From positions 1 through 44,893 of the forward strand of contig NZ_JAENWM010000024.1 in the NCBI RefSeq assembly GCF_016650035.1: a stretch of 44,893 bases of DNA, read 5' to 3'. This DNA comes from Clostridium sp. Its GTDB lineage: Bacteria > Bacillota > Clostridia > Clostridiales > Clostridiaceae. Shown piece after piece: positions 34,270 through 43,487 of the stretch (position 1 is the first letter of the stretch; every line of letters starts with the position of its first letter). The translations under genes were made by a program, and so were the position numbers. The notes under the pieces are model-generated. The model saw only the letters and a list, made by a program, of their open reading frames with translations, made no database searches and was not told the DNA's origin.

Positions 34270-35739
34270 GTGTCAAATATCAAAAAAGATGAATATTTAA
34301 AACTAAACTTTTTCAACGACGAACACAATGATATAGCTGAATTCACTCCTGAATTAAAATTTATGTTTAATTTATATAAAAAGATATTTGATAAATTGTA
34401 TAACTGGATGGTTGTTGTGGATCCCGAAGGCTACATAATAATGATGACAAAAAGTTATTGTAAATTTGTAGGGGTTACTCAGGAATATGCTGTTGGAATG
34501 CACGTGACAGAAATAATTGAAAATACTAGGATGCATATAGTGGCTAAAACTGAGCAAAAGGAAATCGGTTCTATTCAAGAAATTAAAGGCAACATGATGA
34601 TTGCTGATAGAATTCCACTATATATTGATAATAAGCTAATCGGTGCCGTTGGGTCTGTTATATTCAGAGATTTAAGTGAATTGGACTCATATATTAAAGG
34701 TGTACAGCATATGGAAAAACAACTTGACTTTTATAAGAAAGAACTTCAAAAGGCTTTGGGTGGAAATTTCACATTTGATAATATAGTAGGCGAAAGCCCT
34801 GCAATAATGAAAATCAAGGATCTAGCAATAAAAGTTAGTTCATCAAAATCTAATGTGCTACTTCTTGGTGAAAGTGGAACAGGAAAAGAACTTTTTGCCC
34901 ATGCTATTCATAATCAAAGTGATCGACGCCAGTACCCAATAATCAAAATAAATTGTGGTTCTATACCTTCAGAACTCTTTGAATCAGAGCTTTTCGGCTA
35001 TGAAGCCGGGGCTTTTACTGGAGCTAAAAAAGGTGGTAAACCTGGAAAGTTTGAGCTTGCTAATAAAAGCACTATATTCTTAGATGAAATTGGTGACCTC
35101 CCTCTTCCAATGCAAGTAAAGCTTCTCAGAGTTATACAAGAAAGAGAAATTGAAAGAATAGGCGCTATAAAGAGTCAGAAAATAGACGTAAGAATAATAG
35201 CAGCTACTAATAGGAATCTTAAGGAAATGATTAATGAAAACACTTTTAGAGAAGACCTCTATTACAGACTAAATGTTATAAATATTAAAATCCCGTCTCT
35301 TCGAGATAGAAGAGATGATATACCCCTACTTGCAAAGTATCTAATGAAAAAAATATCATCTGAAATGGAAAGCCACGTAACTGATATTTCGGATGAAGCA
35401 CTACTGGCACTATCATTATACGACTGGCCGGGAAATATCAGAGAGCTGGAAAATTTAATAGAAAGGGCTTTAAATCTTGTTGATAAACAGGCAATTATTG
35501 AAACTAGCCATCTTCCCTTCTTTATAACAGAGGGACTATTAACTAATCCCCCTATTGGCAATTTAAAAATAGTTCCTATTAATATTAATGGTACATTAAA
35601 GAGCATGAATAAGGTTCTAGAAAAAAAAGCAATAAAGTCGGCCATGGAGGAATTTAACGGTAATAAATTAAGAGTAGCAAAAAAACTTGATATAAGTAGA
35701 ACCAGTCTGTATGAAAAATTAAAAATTTACAATTTATAA
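34270..35739 (+). CDS. Sigma-54-dependent enhancer-binding activator with N-terminal PAS domain (paralogue 2)
   Basis: 489 residues starting at GTG 34270 (AAAGGA about 9 bases upstream). About 35 residues longer at the N-terminus than paralogue 1. PAS-like domain at about 30-145, then AAA+ with Walker A GESGTGKE (200-207), GAFTGA (247-252) and Walker [12 protein letters not shown]. The Fis-type helix-turn-helix reads NGNKLRVAKKLDISRTSLYE. Nearly identical recognition helices ([10 protein letters not shown] versus SRTSLYEKLK) suggest the paralogues bind similar sites and may cross-regulate. It sits between the thiolase gene and CoA-transferase operon 2, both with sigma-54 promoters. Confidence 0.93.
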   Translation: MSNIKKDEYLKLNFFNDEHNDIAEFTPELKFMFNLYKKIFDKLYNWMVVVDPEGYIIMMTKSYCKFVGVTQEYAVGMHVTEIIENTRMHIVAKTEQKEIGSIQEIKGNMMIADRIPLYIDNKLIGAVGSVIFRDLSELDSYIKGVQHMEKQLDFYKKELQKALGGNFTFDNIVGESPAIMKIKDLAIKVSSSKSNVLLLGESGTGKELFAHAIHNQSDRRQYPIIKINCGSIPSELFESELFGYEAGAFTGAKKGGKPGKFELANKSTIFLDEIGDLPLPMQVKLLRVIQEREIERIGAIKSQKIDVRIIAATNRNLKEMINENTFREDLYYRLNVINIKIPSLRDRRDDIPLLAKYLMKKISSEMESHVTDISDEALLALSLYDWPGNIRELENLIERALNLVDKQAIIETSHLPFFITEGLLTNPPIGNLKIVPININGTLKSMNKVLEKKAIKSAMEEFNGNKLRVAKKLDISRTSLYEKLKIYNL

Positions 35740-35744
35740 TTTAT

Positions 35745-35792
35745 AAAATGTTCACAATATGTACACTGTCCATATTGTGAACATTTTTCTTT
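35745..35792. promoter_or_regulatory. Dyad 1 before CoA-transferase operon 2: activator terminator and/or enhancer site
   Basis: Perfect 17-bp inverted repeat: AAAATGTTCACAATATG (35745-35761) and its complement (35771-35787), loop TACACTGTC, then TTTTTCT. It is 6 bases after the activator stop, so it is a good terminator. The loop and right arm (ACTGTCCATATTGT) are also nearly repeated in dyad 2, which a terminator would not require. Centre is about 240 bases before the predicted start site. Confidence 0.65.
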
Positions 35793-35838
35793 AAGTTCTT
35801 CTGGACTGTTGTAGACTATACGTTTAATGTAACCGTTT

Positions 35839-35885
35839 AAAGATAAGTGTAAACAATACTGTTCATATTGTTTACACTTATCTTT
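35839..35885. promoter_or_regulatory. Dyad 2 before CoA-transferase operon 2: candidate enhancer site
   Basis: Perfect 20-bp inverted repeat (35839-35858 / 35866-35885), loop CTGTTCA. The half-site TGTAAACAATA compares with TGTTCACAATA in dyad 1, giving TGT-NN-ACAATA. AATACTGTTCAT spans the loop and recurs exactly at 1845-1856 before operon 1. Centre is about 145 bases before the predicted sigma-54 start site. A T run follows on +, but no gene lies between the two dyads to be terminated. Confidence 0.6.
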
Positions 35886-35979
35886 TTTTCTGAATTTAAG
35901 AATATAATCTAAATTGAAAACTTTAAGGTAATTCCATGCTTTATTTAAAATTTTCTTCTTCATTTTATTATTTTGAATA

Positions 35980-35996
35980 TTGGCATGTAATTTGCT
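35980..35996 (+). promoter_or_regulatory. Sigma-54 (-24/-12) promoter of CoA-transferase operon 2
   Basis: TTGGCATGTAATTTGCT has GG at 35982-35983 and GC at 35994-35995, exactly 10 bases apart. The start site would be near 36007, and the TTG start codon at 36037 follows after a leader of about 30 bases. Confidence 0.92.
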
Positions 35997-36036
35997 AATA
36001 CTAATAAGTGTACACCAATCGAAAGGAGGAATACCA

Positions 36037-37584
36037 TTGGTAAAGTTTCTAACCGCAGCTGAAGCTGTAAAACGAATCGACTCTGGTAATTGTATTGCAA
36101 CATCAGGATTTGTAGGAAATGCCGTTCCTGAAGAATTAGAAATAGCTCTTGAAAATAGGTTTACTGAAACTAGCGAGCCTAGAAACTTAACTTTAGTTTA
36201 TGCCGCAGGACAAGGTGATGGTAAGGAAAGAGGTTTAAATCATCTTGGACACGAAGGTCTTCTTAAACGTGTTATAGGGGGACATTGGAATCTAGTCCCT
36301 AAGATACAAAAACTTGCAATGGAAAATCTTATTGAAGCTTACTGTTTACCACAAGGCGCCATATCTCAACTATACAGAGATATAGCCGCAAAAAGAGCTG
36401 GCAACATAACCAAAGTTGGTTTGAAAACCTTCGTAGATCCAAGGGTTGAAGGTGGAAAGTTAAATTCGGTTACTACAGAAGATATCATCGAAGTAATCGA
36501 CATTTTAGGCGAAGAATATTTAATCTACAAATACTTTCCTATTGATATCGCATTTATTCGCGGAACTTATGCTGATGAAAATGGAAACGTAACCATGGAA
36601 AAAGAAGCGGGAACATTAGAAGTATTATCTATGGCTCAAGCTGTATATAATTCTGGTGGTAAGGTAATAATACAAGTAGAGAAGGTTGTTAAAGCCGGAA
36701 CACTTGACGCAAGAATGGTTAAAATACCTGGCATATATGTAGATACAATAGTTGAAGTTGCCGATATGAAAAACCATATGATGACTTTTAGCGAAGCATT
36801 TAACCCTAGTTATGTAGGCGATATAAAAATTCCCGTAAACTCAGTAAAACCTCTTGAACTTGATGAACGAAAAGTTATTTCAAGAAGAGCTGCTATGGAG
36901 CTTGTTCCAAGTGCAATTATCAATTTAGGTATTGGTATGCCTGAAGGTGTTGCAATTGTAGCAAACGAAGAAAATATTGATGGATTAATGCTTACTGTAG
37001 AACCAGGCCCTATAGGAGGTATTCCTGCAGGTGGATTGAGTTTTGGTGCTGCAATAAATGCTGAAGCAATAATTGATCAACCCTATCAGTTTGATTTTTA
37101 TGATGGTGGCGGACTTGATGTAGCTTATCTAGGACTTGCTCAATGCGACAAAGTAGGTAATATCAATGTCAGTAAATTTGGTACAAGAATAGCAGGTGCA
37201 GGTGGATTCATAAATATTACACAAAACGCCAAAAAGGTTATCTTCTGTGGAACCTTTACTGCCAGCAAATTGCAACTATCTATTAGTGATGGTAAGTTAA
37301 ACATAATAAGTGAAGGTAAACTGAAGAAGTTTATTAATAATGTAGAACAAATAACCTTTAGTGGAGAATATGCAAAAGATATCAAACAGGAAGTTTTATA
37401 TATTACAGAAAGAGCGGTATTTGAACTTAGCGATAAAGGTCTTATATTAACCGAAATTGCTCCAGGTGTGGATCTTCAAAAGGATGTTCTAGACCAAATG
37501 GATTTTGAACCAATAATCAGTCCTGATTTAAAAATTATGGACGAACGAATATTCAAACCAGAAAAAATGCTACTCACAATATAA
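36037..37584 (+). CDS. Fused class I acyl-CoA:acetate / 3-oxoacid CoA-transferase, paralogue 2
   Basis: 515 residues, the same length as the copy at 2054, with catalytic E322 in EPGPIGG at the same position. Also [24 protein letters not shown] and [21 protein letters not shown]. The TTG at 36037 is the start: AAAGGAGGA lies 6 bases upstream, and earlier in-frame codons overlap the sigma-54 promoter and cannot be translated from its transcript. Divergence from paralogue 1 is spread along the chain, so substrate preference may differ. First gene of the operon with the GntP permease at 37630. Confidence 0.9.
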   Translation: MVKFLTAAEAVKRIDSGNCIATSGFVGNAVPEELEIALENRFTETSEPRNLTLVYAAGQGDGKERGLNHLGHEGLLKRVIGGHWNLVPKIQKLAMENLIEAYCLPQGAISQLYRDIAAKRAGNITKVGLKTFVDPRVEGGKLNSVTTEDIIEVIDILGEEYLIYKYFPIDIAFIRGTYADENGNVTMEKEAGTLEVLSMAQAVYNSGGKVIIQVEKVVKAGTLDARMVKIPGIYVDTIVEVADMKNHMMTFSEAFNPSYVGDIKIPVNSVKPLELDERKVISRRAAMELVPSAIINLGIGMPEGVAIVANEENIDGLMLTVEPGPIGGIPAGGLSFGAAINAEAIIDQPYQFDFYDGGGLDVAYLGLAQCDKVGNINVSKFGTRIAGAGGFINITQNAKKVIFCGTFTASKLQLSISDGKLNIISEGKLKKFINNVEQITFSGEYAKDIKQEVLYITERAVFELSDKGLILTEIAPGVDLQKDVLDQMDFEPIISPDLKIMDERIFKPEKMLLTI

Positions 37585-37629
37585 CATAGGAATTTAAAAC
37601 TAATATAATAAACATAAGGAGGACTTATC

Positions 37630-39009
37630 ATGTTAGGAATTATAGGTATTATTATTTCTTTAGCACTATTAATGTTTTTGGCTTACAAAGGAATTTCTGT
37701 TCTTATCTTAGCTCCAGTTTTAGCTATTTTAGCTGTTTTGTTTCAAACTGGTCAATCCCATATATTAGCTAACTATACTGAAGTTTTCATGGTGAATTTT
37801 GCAGGATATGTTAAGGCATATTTCCCAGTATTCTTACTAGGAGCAATATTTGGTAAAATAATGGATGACTCGGGAGCTGCTAAATCTATAGCTTATGCTA
37901 TTAGTAGTAAACTTGGGAAAAACAAAGCAATACTTGCTGTAGTTTTATCTTGTGCAATATTAACATATGGTGGAGTTTCATTATTTGTAGTTGCATTTGC
38001 AGTATACCCTATCGCAGCTGCACTATTTAGAGATGCTGATATTCCAAAAAGATTATTGCCTGCATCTATTGCACTTGGTGCATTTACATTTACTATGACG
38101 GCACTACCAGGAACCCCACAAATACAAAATGCTATTCCAATGCCGTTCTTTGGAACAACTGTATATGCAGCGCCAATAATAGGACTTATAGGTGCATCGG
38201 TAATGTTCGGTGGCGGTATGTTCTGGCTTACAAGAAGATCAAACAAAGCTAAGGCAGCTGGTGAAGGATATGGTGATCATAAAGGTGAAAATATCAAATT
38301 AGTAGATCAATCTAAATTACCTAAATTCACAGCATCCATAGTACCAATACTTTTAGTACTAATTGTTAACTATATTCTAGGTAAAAATGTTTTTGCTAAT
38401 ATGGATGGTTCATACTTAAAAGATTTCGGAAACATTAGTCCATCCGCAGTAATAGGTATATGGAGTTTAATTGCATCATTAGTTGTTTCTATAATTGTTA
38501 GTGTAATTCTATTTTGGAAAAATTTTGACAGTGTTAAGGACACACTTAATAAAGGAGCTTTAGGTTCACTACTTGCAATTGCAAATACTGCATCAGAAGT
38601 TGGTTATGGAAATGTTATTAAAACACTTGCAGCATTTGCTGTTCTTCAAGCCGGGATACTTGCTATACCAGGAACACCTCTTATTTCACTAGCAGCATCC
38701 ACTAGTATTCTTGCAGGTATAACAGGTTCAGCATCAGGTGGTATGAGTATCGCTCTTGGGATATTAGGTGAAACTTATTTGCAAAAGGCTCAAGTCCTGG
38801 GAATAAATCCACAAGTACTTCATAGAATAGCTGCAATGGCATGCGGCGGACTTGATACACTTCCACATAATGGTGCCGTAATAACTTTATTAGGTATAAC
38901 AGGTCTAAATCATAAACAATCATATGCTGATATAGGCATGGTTACACTTGTTATTCCCCTTATAGCTGTAGCAGTATCTATTCTATTTGCATCTATGGGA
39001 GTTGTATAA
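37630..39009 (+). CDS. GntP-family permease, paralogue 2
   Basis: 459 residues, the same length as paralogue 1 and differing at only scattered positions. It carries the same ALPGTPQIQNAIPMPFFGTT and CGGLDTLPHNGAVITLLGI motifs and about 12 membrane segments. Differences cluster at the N-terminus and around the central cytosolic loop. It probably imports the same or a closely related acid. AGGAGG lies 9 bases before the ATG. The strong palindromic terminator follows directly, with no MaoC gene, in contrast to operon 1. Confidence 0.9.
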   Translation: MLGIIGIIISLALLMFLAYKGISVLILAPVLAILAVLFQTGQSHILANYTEVFMVNFAGYVKAYFPVFLLGAIFGKIMDDSGAAKSIAYAISSKLGKNKAILAVVLSCAILTYGGVSLFVVAFAVYPIAAALFRDADIPKRLLPASIALGAFTFTMTALPGTPQIQNAIPMPFFGTTVYAAPIIGLIGASVMFGGGMFWLTRRSNKAKAAGEGYGDHKGENIKLVDQSKLPKFTASIVPILLVLIVNYILGKNVFANMDGSYLKDFGNISPSAVIGIWSLIASLVVSIIVSVILFWKNFDSVKDTLNKGALGSLLAIANTASEVGYGNVIKTLAAFAVLQAGILAIPGTPLISLAASTSILAGITGSASGGMSIALGILGETYLQKAQVLGINPQVLHRIAAMACGGLDTLPHNGAVITLLGITGLNHKQSYADIGMVTLVIPLIAVAVSILFASMGVV

Positions 39010-39027
39010 AAACAAATTACTTTAATG

Positions 39028-39059
39028 AAAAAGCTTCGGAAAATTTTCCGAAGCTTTTT
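39028..39059. terminator. Perfect palindromic terminator between operon 2 and the GGDEF-EAL gene
   Basis: Two 16-base arms without loop: AAAAAGCTTCGGAAAA (39028-39043) and its exact complement (39044-39059). It works in both directions for the converging genes. Confidence 0.88.
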
Positions 39060-39083
39060 ATTCGTTCACAATCTTAATCTCTT

Positions 39084-41984
39084 TTAACAACTTTTTAATA
39101 ATAATTTTTCAGCATCCATGACAGACAGCGGTTTACTATAGTAATATCCTTGTATATAGTCACATTCATTTTCTTTAAGTATTGAGAGCTGATGCTCAGT
39201 CTCTACCCCTTCTGCAACAACTTTTAAGTCCATACCATGAGCCATTCGAATTATATTTTCAATTAGTGATTTATTTTGTATATTTGAAGTTATATCATCT
39301 ATAAAGGATTTATCAATCTTTAAAGTAGAGATTGGAATTTTCATTAGATAATTAAGTGAAGAATAACCAGTACCAAAATCATCTAGTGCAACCCTTACAC
39401 CCATATTCATCAGTTCTTTTAGTATCTTTACATTAGCTTCAAGCGACTCCATAAGCACTGTTTCAGTAATTTCAAGTTCAACAATATTTGGATTAATCCC
39501 TGTATTTTCAAAAACACCTTTAACAGTTTCTAAAAAATCTATCTGATGCATGTCCACTGTCGAAACATTGATACTTATACTCTTGAATTTATAGCCTGCA
39601 TGAAGCCATTCGACGCTTTTCCGGCAAGCTTCATTGAGTACCCATCTGTCCATTTGCATAATATACCCTGATTCTTCTGCTATAGGGATAAATTCTACAG
39701 GAGATACAAAACCCAGCTCCACACTATTTAATCTGAGTAGAGCTTCAAACCCAAATATCTCATTTGTCTTTGTATCAAACTGAGGCTGGTAATGGATACT
39801 TAGCTCATTATTTTCAATTGCATTTCGAAGTATTCTATCAATACATGTTTTTCTTTCTAATTTCAGATACATTTCTTCATCAAACCTGGCAAATTGATTC
39901 TTACCTAATTCTTTTGCTTTATACATGGCTGAATCAGCATTTTTCAAAATAGTACTTGTGTCATTTCCATCCTTTGGATAAAGCGCCACCCCAATACTTG
40001 CTGTAATATACATTTGTTTATTATCAATTTCAAAAGACCTATTAAATAAAGCTAATAATGCTTTTGCGTAAGATTCTACTTCATCTTTTTCATTACACGG
40101 ATGAAGAAGTATAAATTCATCTCCCCCTAGTCTACATATAGTATCTTTTTCATTTATTAAGATTTCCATTTTCTTTGCTAGAAATACTAATAGTTTGTCC
40201 CCATAATCATGCCCCATAGTATCATTGATATTTTTAAAATTGTCTAAATCTATAAAAAATACAGCTCCCTTTGAATTTTGGAGCTTTGCAGTTTTCAATT
40301 GTTCTTTTAGTTTATCCATGAAAAAAGTTCTATTGGGAAGCTTTGTAAGATCATCATAATAAGCCATAAACTTAATTTTCTCTTCTGCGTTTTTTCTATC
40401 TGTAATATCTGTAATAGAACCTGCAATCTTAACTGCTTTACCATCTGAGTCTCTTATTGCCTTGCCTCGATTGGATACCCATATATAGGTACCATCATTT
40501 ATTTTAATTCTAAATTCAGATTTATAAATAGGAGTTATATTGTTAATATGCTTTTTTAAATCATTTAGAACTGCAACCCTATCTTCTAAGTGAACAAAGT
40601 TTTTAATAAAAGCTTTTGTACTAAAATTTTCAGTTGGTTTATAACCCGTAATTTCAAATATTTTGTCAGAGGCGAAAAAAACGTCTAATTTTATATCAAA
40701 TTCCCAAATTGCATCATTTGAACCATCTAAAGCAAGTTGATATCTTTCATCGCTAATTGTTAATGCTTCTTCATTATGTTGAAGTTCTTCATACTGAGCT
40801 CTGAGCTCTTCCTCTGTTGCTGTTAATTCTTCGTGTACTGCTGATAGTTCCTCATAGGTAGAACTAATTCTTTTTATCATCACATTAAATCTAGCCCCTA
40901 ATTCTCCAAATTCATCATTAGTGTGAATGTCTTTAGCTCTAACTTCATAATCACCATTTTCAACTTCTCGCATTAGAGATGTTAACTGTGTAATTGGCTT
41001 TGTTATGTGTTTTGTCATAATAGATGTAAGAAATATACTAACTAATAAAACTACAAAGGTTACTATAGCTATATAAACATCAGTTTTATTTACCCAGGAA
41101 ATAAGCTCACTTTTGGGTACAACTGCTGCAATTTTCCAGCCTGTGGTAGGTGAAGAATATACATTAACTAATACCTCACTACCATCAATAACTGTTTCAA
41201 ACACTGCGTTACTCTCAGTAAGAATCTTATCATAATCTTTAATAGCATACTCTATATTCTTAAAATTCAAGTTAGAATTTGGGTGAGCAAGAATTGTACC
41301 ATCTTTTGAAAAAAGAAAAGCATAACCTGTATCTCTCATTTTAATATTACTTATTATATTAGATAATTTTTCTAAACTTACATCAAGTCCCATTACTCCT
41401 ATAACACTTCCATATTCATCTTTGATAGTTGATGAAGCACTTATTATTAATGACTTATTTTCATCAGAAGAAATATATGGTTCGGAGATTACTACCTCAT
41501 CTGGTTTAGCTAAAGCACCCGTATACCACGGTCTTACTCTAGGGTCATAGCTAGTAACATCTGGCCCATCTGGCCACCGGATAAAACCTCCCCACTTTGT
41601 TCCAAGATAAACGTATTCAGCATCACTATGAGTTGCCCCATAGTTTTCAAATTTTTTATAAATGTTGCTTTCTATGCCAGGTATTTGTTTTGAGTATTTT
41701 TTAGCCGATTCATTTTTGGACATGTTAAACAATGCCAGTATTGATTCGTCAGCTTTTTTTATCTCCTCAGAAGATGATAAATAACTATTATTATCTTTTA
41801 TTTGTTTGAACATATTGGAAAAAGTATTATCTACTTGCTCCATTTGCCTTTCCGTATCAGAATACATATCATTCTTTAACGTAGTATATATATGTTTATG
41901 AGTTATTACTGCTATAGTAATAGTAGTAAATAATACAACTACTACAAAATATAAAAATAATTTCCATCTAAAAGTAATTTTCAT
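39084..41984 (-). CDS. Membrane c-di-GMP enzyme: dCache-HAMP-PAS-GGDEF-EAL, probable amino-acid sensor
   Basis: 966 residues. Membrane helices at about 8-30 and 300-322 flank an extracellular double-Cache domain. It contains Y146-x4-R151-x-W153-Y154, plus Y170 and D201, the residue pattern of the amino-acid-binding dCache_1AA group. Then come HAMP, a Glu-rich coiled coil (YEELSAVHEELTATEEELRA), PAS, GGDEF (CRLGGDEFILL, intact) and EAL (FEALLRL, EITETVL, DDFGTGYSSLNYL, VAEGVE, all intact). The I-site Arg is replaced (NEKD before the GGDEF). It could make or degrade c-di-GMP; the direction is not decided by sequence. Monocistronic. Confidence 0.9.
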   Translation of the reverse strand: MKITFRWKLFLYFVVVVLFTTITIAVITHKHIYTTLKNDMYSDTERQMEQVDNTFSNMFKQIKDNNSYLSSSEEIKKADESILALFNMSKNESAKKYSKQIPGIESNIYKKFENYGATHSDAEYVYLGTKWGGFIRWPDGPDVTSYDPRVRPWYTGALAKPDEVVISEPYISSDENKSLIISASSTIKDEYGSVIGVMGLDVSLEKLSNIISNIKMRDTGYAFLFSKDGTILAHPNSNLNFKNIEYAIKDYDKILTESNAVFETVIDGSEVLVNVYSSPTTGWKIAAVVPKSELISWVNKTDVYIAIVTFVVLLVSIFLTSIMTKHITKPITQLTSLMREVENGDYEVRAKDIHTNDEFGELGARFNVMIKRISSTYEELSAVHEELTATEEELRAQYEELQHNEEALTISDERYQLALDGSNDAIWEFDIKLDVFFASDKIFEITGYKPTENFSTKAFIKNFVHLEDRVAVLNDLKKHINNITPIYKSEFRIKINDGTYIWVSNRGKAIRDSDGKAVKIAGSITDITDRKNAEEKIKFMAYYDDLTKLPNRTFFMDKLKEQLKTAKLQNSKGAVFFIDLDNFKNINDTMGHDYGDKLLVFLAKKMEILINEKDTICRLGGDEFILLHPCNEKDEVESYAKALLALFNRSFEIDNKQMYITASIGVALYPKDGNDTSTILKNADSAMYKAKELGKNQFARFDEEMYLKLERKTCIDRILRNAIENNELSIHYQPQFDTKTNEIFGFEALLRLNSVELGFVSPVEFIPIAEESGYIMQMDRWVLNEACRKSVEWLHAGYKFKSISINVSTVDMHQIDFLETVKGVFENTGINPNIVELEITETVLMESLEANVKILKELMNMGVRVALDDFGTGYSSLNYLMKIPISTLKIDKSFIDDITSNIQNKSLIENIIRMAHGMDLKVVAEGVETEHQLSILKENECDYIQGYYYSKPLSVMDAEKLLLKSC

Positions 41985-42092
41985 AAAAAAAACTCCCTTA
42001 ATGTGTAGGTTTTTAAAATCATTAGTTTATGTAAATATTGCTCGAATATAGTATATCTTATTTGATAAATTCCAACAAGTTTTAATTAAAAG

Positions 42093-42139
42093 GTGCCACC
42101 CAATTGGCAAGTGGCATGCACTTGCCAATTGGATGGCAC
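42093..42139 (-). terminator. GC-rich GTGCCACC hairpin, copy 1 (terminator of the HD gene)
   Basis: A 21-bp stem with one mismatch, 42093-42113 / 42119-42139, beginning GTGCCACCCAATTGGC, loop GCATG. It abuts the stop codon of the HD gene; on the minus strand it is followed by CTTTTAATT. It is much richer in GC than its surroundings and related to the hairpin at 44307. Confidence 0.75.
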
Positions 42140-42718
42140 TTAAAGTTCTCCTTTTAATCCGATTTCCTCTGCAACACTACGCATACCCTTTATTGTTTCA
42201 GAAAGTATATTACTTATATCCATTCCCATTCTTTCTGACCCTAAAAGAACAATATCTCTATTAACACCTGCTGCAAAACTTCTCTGATTAAATTTCTTTT
42301 TAACTGACTTTACTTCTAAATCCAATATGCTCTTGCTTGGTCTCATAAGCGCATTTGCTGTTATAAGCCCAGTAAGTTCATCAATTGTATACAAGATGTT
42401 CTCCATTTTATGTGTTGGTTCTACATCCGTACACATTCCCCATCCGTGGCTCATCACTGCATGTATGTATTCCTCTGGGTAGCCCTCTGCCTCTAATATC
42501 TCCTTTGCTTTATCACAATGTTCACTGGGATACTTTTCATAATCTAAATCATGAAGAAGCCCAACTATACCCCATTTCTCTACATCTTCACTATTTAGCT
42601 TGGCAAAATGTCTCATAACTGCCTCAACCGATAGTCCATGTTTTATCAAACTGTCAGTCTTATTGTACTTTTTTAACAACTCAAAAGCCTGTTCTCTATT
42701 AGGAGTTATTTTTTCCAT
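42140..42718 (-). CDS. HD-domain phosphohydrolase (HDIG type)
   Basis: 192 residues. The HD motif reads KHGLSVEAVMRHFA (first His) and GLLHDLDYEKYP (HD), then VMSHGW with a further His and TIDELTGLITANALMRPSK, as in the clostridial HDIG-domain family. It is a metal-dependent phosphohydrolase of unknown nucleotide substrate. AAGG lies 8-9 bases before the ATG. Divergent from fetAB. Confidence 0.85.
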   Translation of the reverse strand: MEKITPNREQAFELLKKYNKTDSLIKHGLSVEAVMRHFAKLNSEDVEKWGIVGLLHDLDYEKYPSEHCDKAKEILEAEGYPEEYIHAVMSHGWGMCTDVEPTHKMENILYTIDELTGLITANALMRPSKSILDLEVKSVKKKFNQRSFAAGVNRDIVLLGSERMGMDISNILSETIKGMRSVAEEIGLKGEL

Positions 42719-42776
42719 AAGTAAAACCTTCTTTCTTTTATTTAATTATCTTATTTTACCATAAGTTATAGATAAA

Positions 42777-42802
42777 TTATAGCACACTATAATATGCTAT
42801 AA
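42777..42802. promoter_or_regulatory. Dyad in the divergent promoter region of the HD gene and fetAB
   Basis: TTATAGCA (42777-42784) and TGCTATAA (42795-42802), perfect 8-bp arms with a 10-base spacer that contains ACTATAAT. It overlaps likely -10 sequences on both strands, so it is a plausible operator. It does not resemble a Fur box. Confidence 0.4.
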
Positions 42803-42855
42803 TAAGCCTATTGAAAATACATATTCAAAATATATAAAAAGAAGGAAAATATAAT

Positions 42856-43485
42856 ATGAATAAATTATTATTTAAGGCAAGTTATCTTACTTACAAAGCC
42901 AATTTAAGTTATGATAACATAAAAATTAAACAAGGCAAGATTAATTTTATTGTTGGAGAAAGTGGCTGTGGTAAAAGCACTTTTTTAAAGTTATTAAATA
43001 AGTCCATAAATCCAGTTTCTGGCGAATTATTATATAATGGTACAGCTCTTAGTGAATATGATCCTATTTCTCTAAGACGTGAGGTCAGTCTAGTTTCTGC
43101 AGATCCTTTCCTCTTTGATGAGAGCATTTTAGATAATTTTAAAAAGTTTTATGCGTTAAGAGAATTACCCATGCCTAATAGTGATTATATAAGTTACATT
43201 ACTCAGCTTTGCTGTGTAAATGTGCCTCTAGACCAAAGTGCCTCTACTCTTTCTAGTGGCGAACGTCAAAGAGTTTATATAGCTATTTTTCTATCATTAT
43301 GCCCAAAAGTTATATTACTGGACGAGCCAACTTCAGCATTAGATGAAAAAAACAGCCACAAAGTTATGAGGAATATAATAAACTTCTGCAAAGATAAAAA
43401 TATCGATGTTGTAATTGTAAGCCACGATAAAAATATTGTGGAAGAATTCTGTGAAAATAAAATTGAAATAATTAAGGAGTTTTAG
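42856..43485 (+). CDS. fetA: ABC transporter ATP-binding protein, FetA/YbbL-like
   Basis: 209 residues. Walker A GESGCGKST (about 36-44), signature LSSGERQRV, Walker B VILLDEPTSALDE and switch H in VSHDKNIVEEFC. A short ATPase partnered by a UPF0014/FetB permease 2 bases downstream. In E. coli FetAB exports iron and protects against oxidative stress; the metal substrate here is inferred. Confidence 0.9.
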   Translation: MNKLLFKASYLTYKANLSYDNIKIKQGKINFIVGESGCGKSTFLKLLNKSINPVSGELLYNGTALSEYDPISLRREVSLVSADPFLFDESILDNFKKFYALRELPMPNSDYISYITQLCCVNVPLDQSASTLSSGERQRVYIAIFLSLCPKVILLDEPTSALDEKNSHKVMRNIINFCKDKNIDVVIVSHDKNIVEEFCENKIEIIKEF

Positions 43486-43487
43486 AT

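Noticed and set aside
35727-35963. 78-codon minus-strand reading frame with several Cys between activator 2 and CoA-transferase operon 2
   Set aside because: It has no ribosome site and runs through two perfect inverted repeats that explain its repeated residues. Its start overlaps the sigma-54 promoter region. Hairpin DNA commonly stays open by chance.
36022-36036. Upstream start of CoA-transferase 2 in the same open frame (from 35980)
   Set aside because: Those codons lie within the sigma-54 promoter and before its transcription start. The TTG at 36037 has a proper ribosome site and gives exactly the paralogue's length.
42106-42122. TTGGCAAGTGGCATGC read as a sigma-54 promoter (GG-N10-GC)
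   Set aside because: It lies inside the GC-rich hairpin, lacks the TTGC -12 element and has no gene in the right position downstream.
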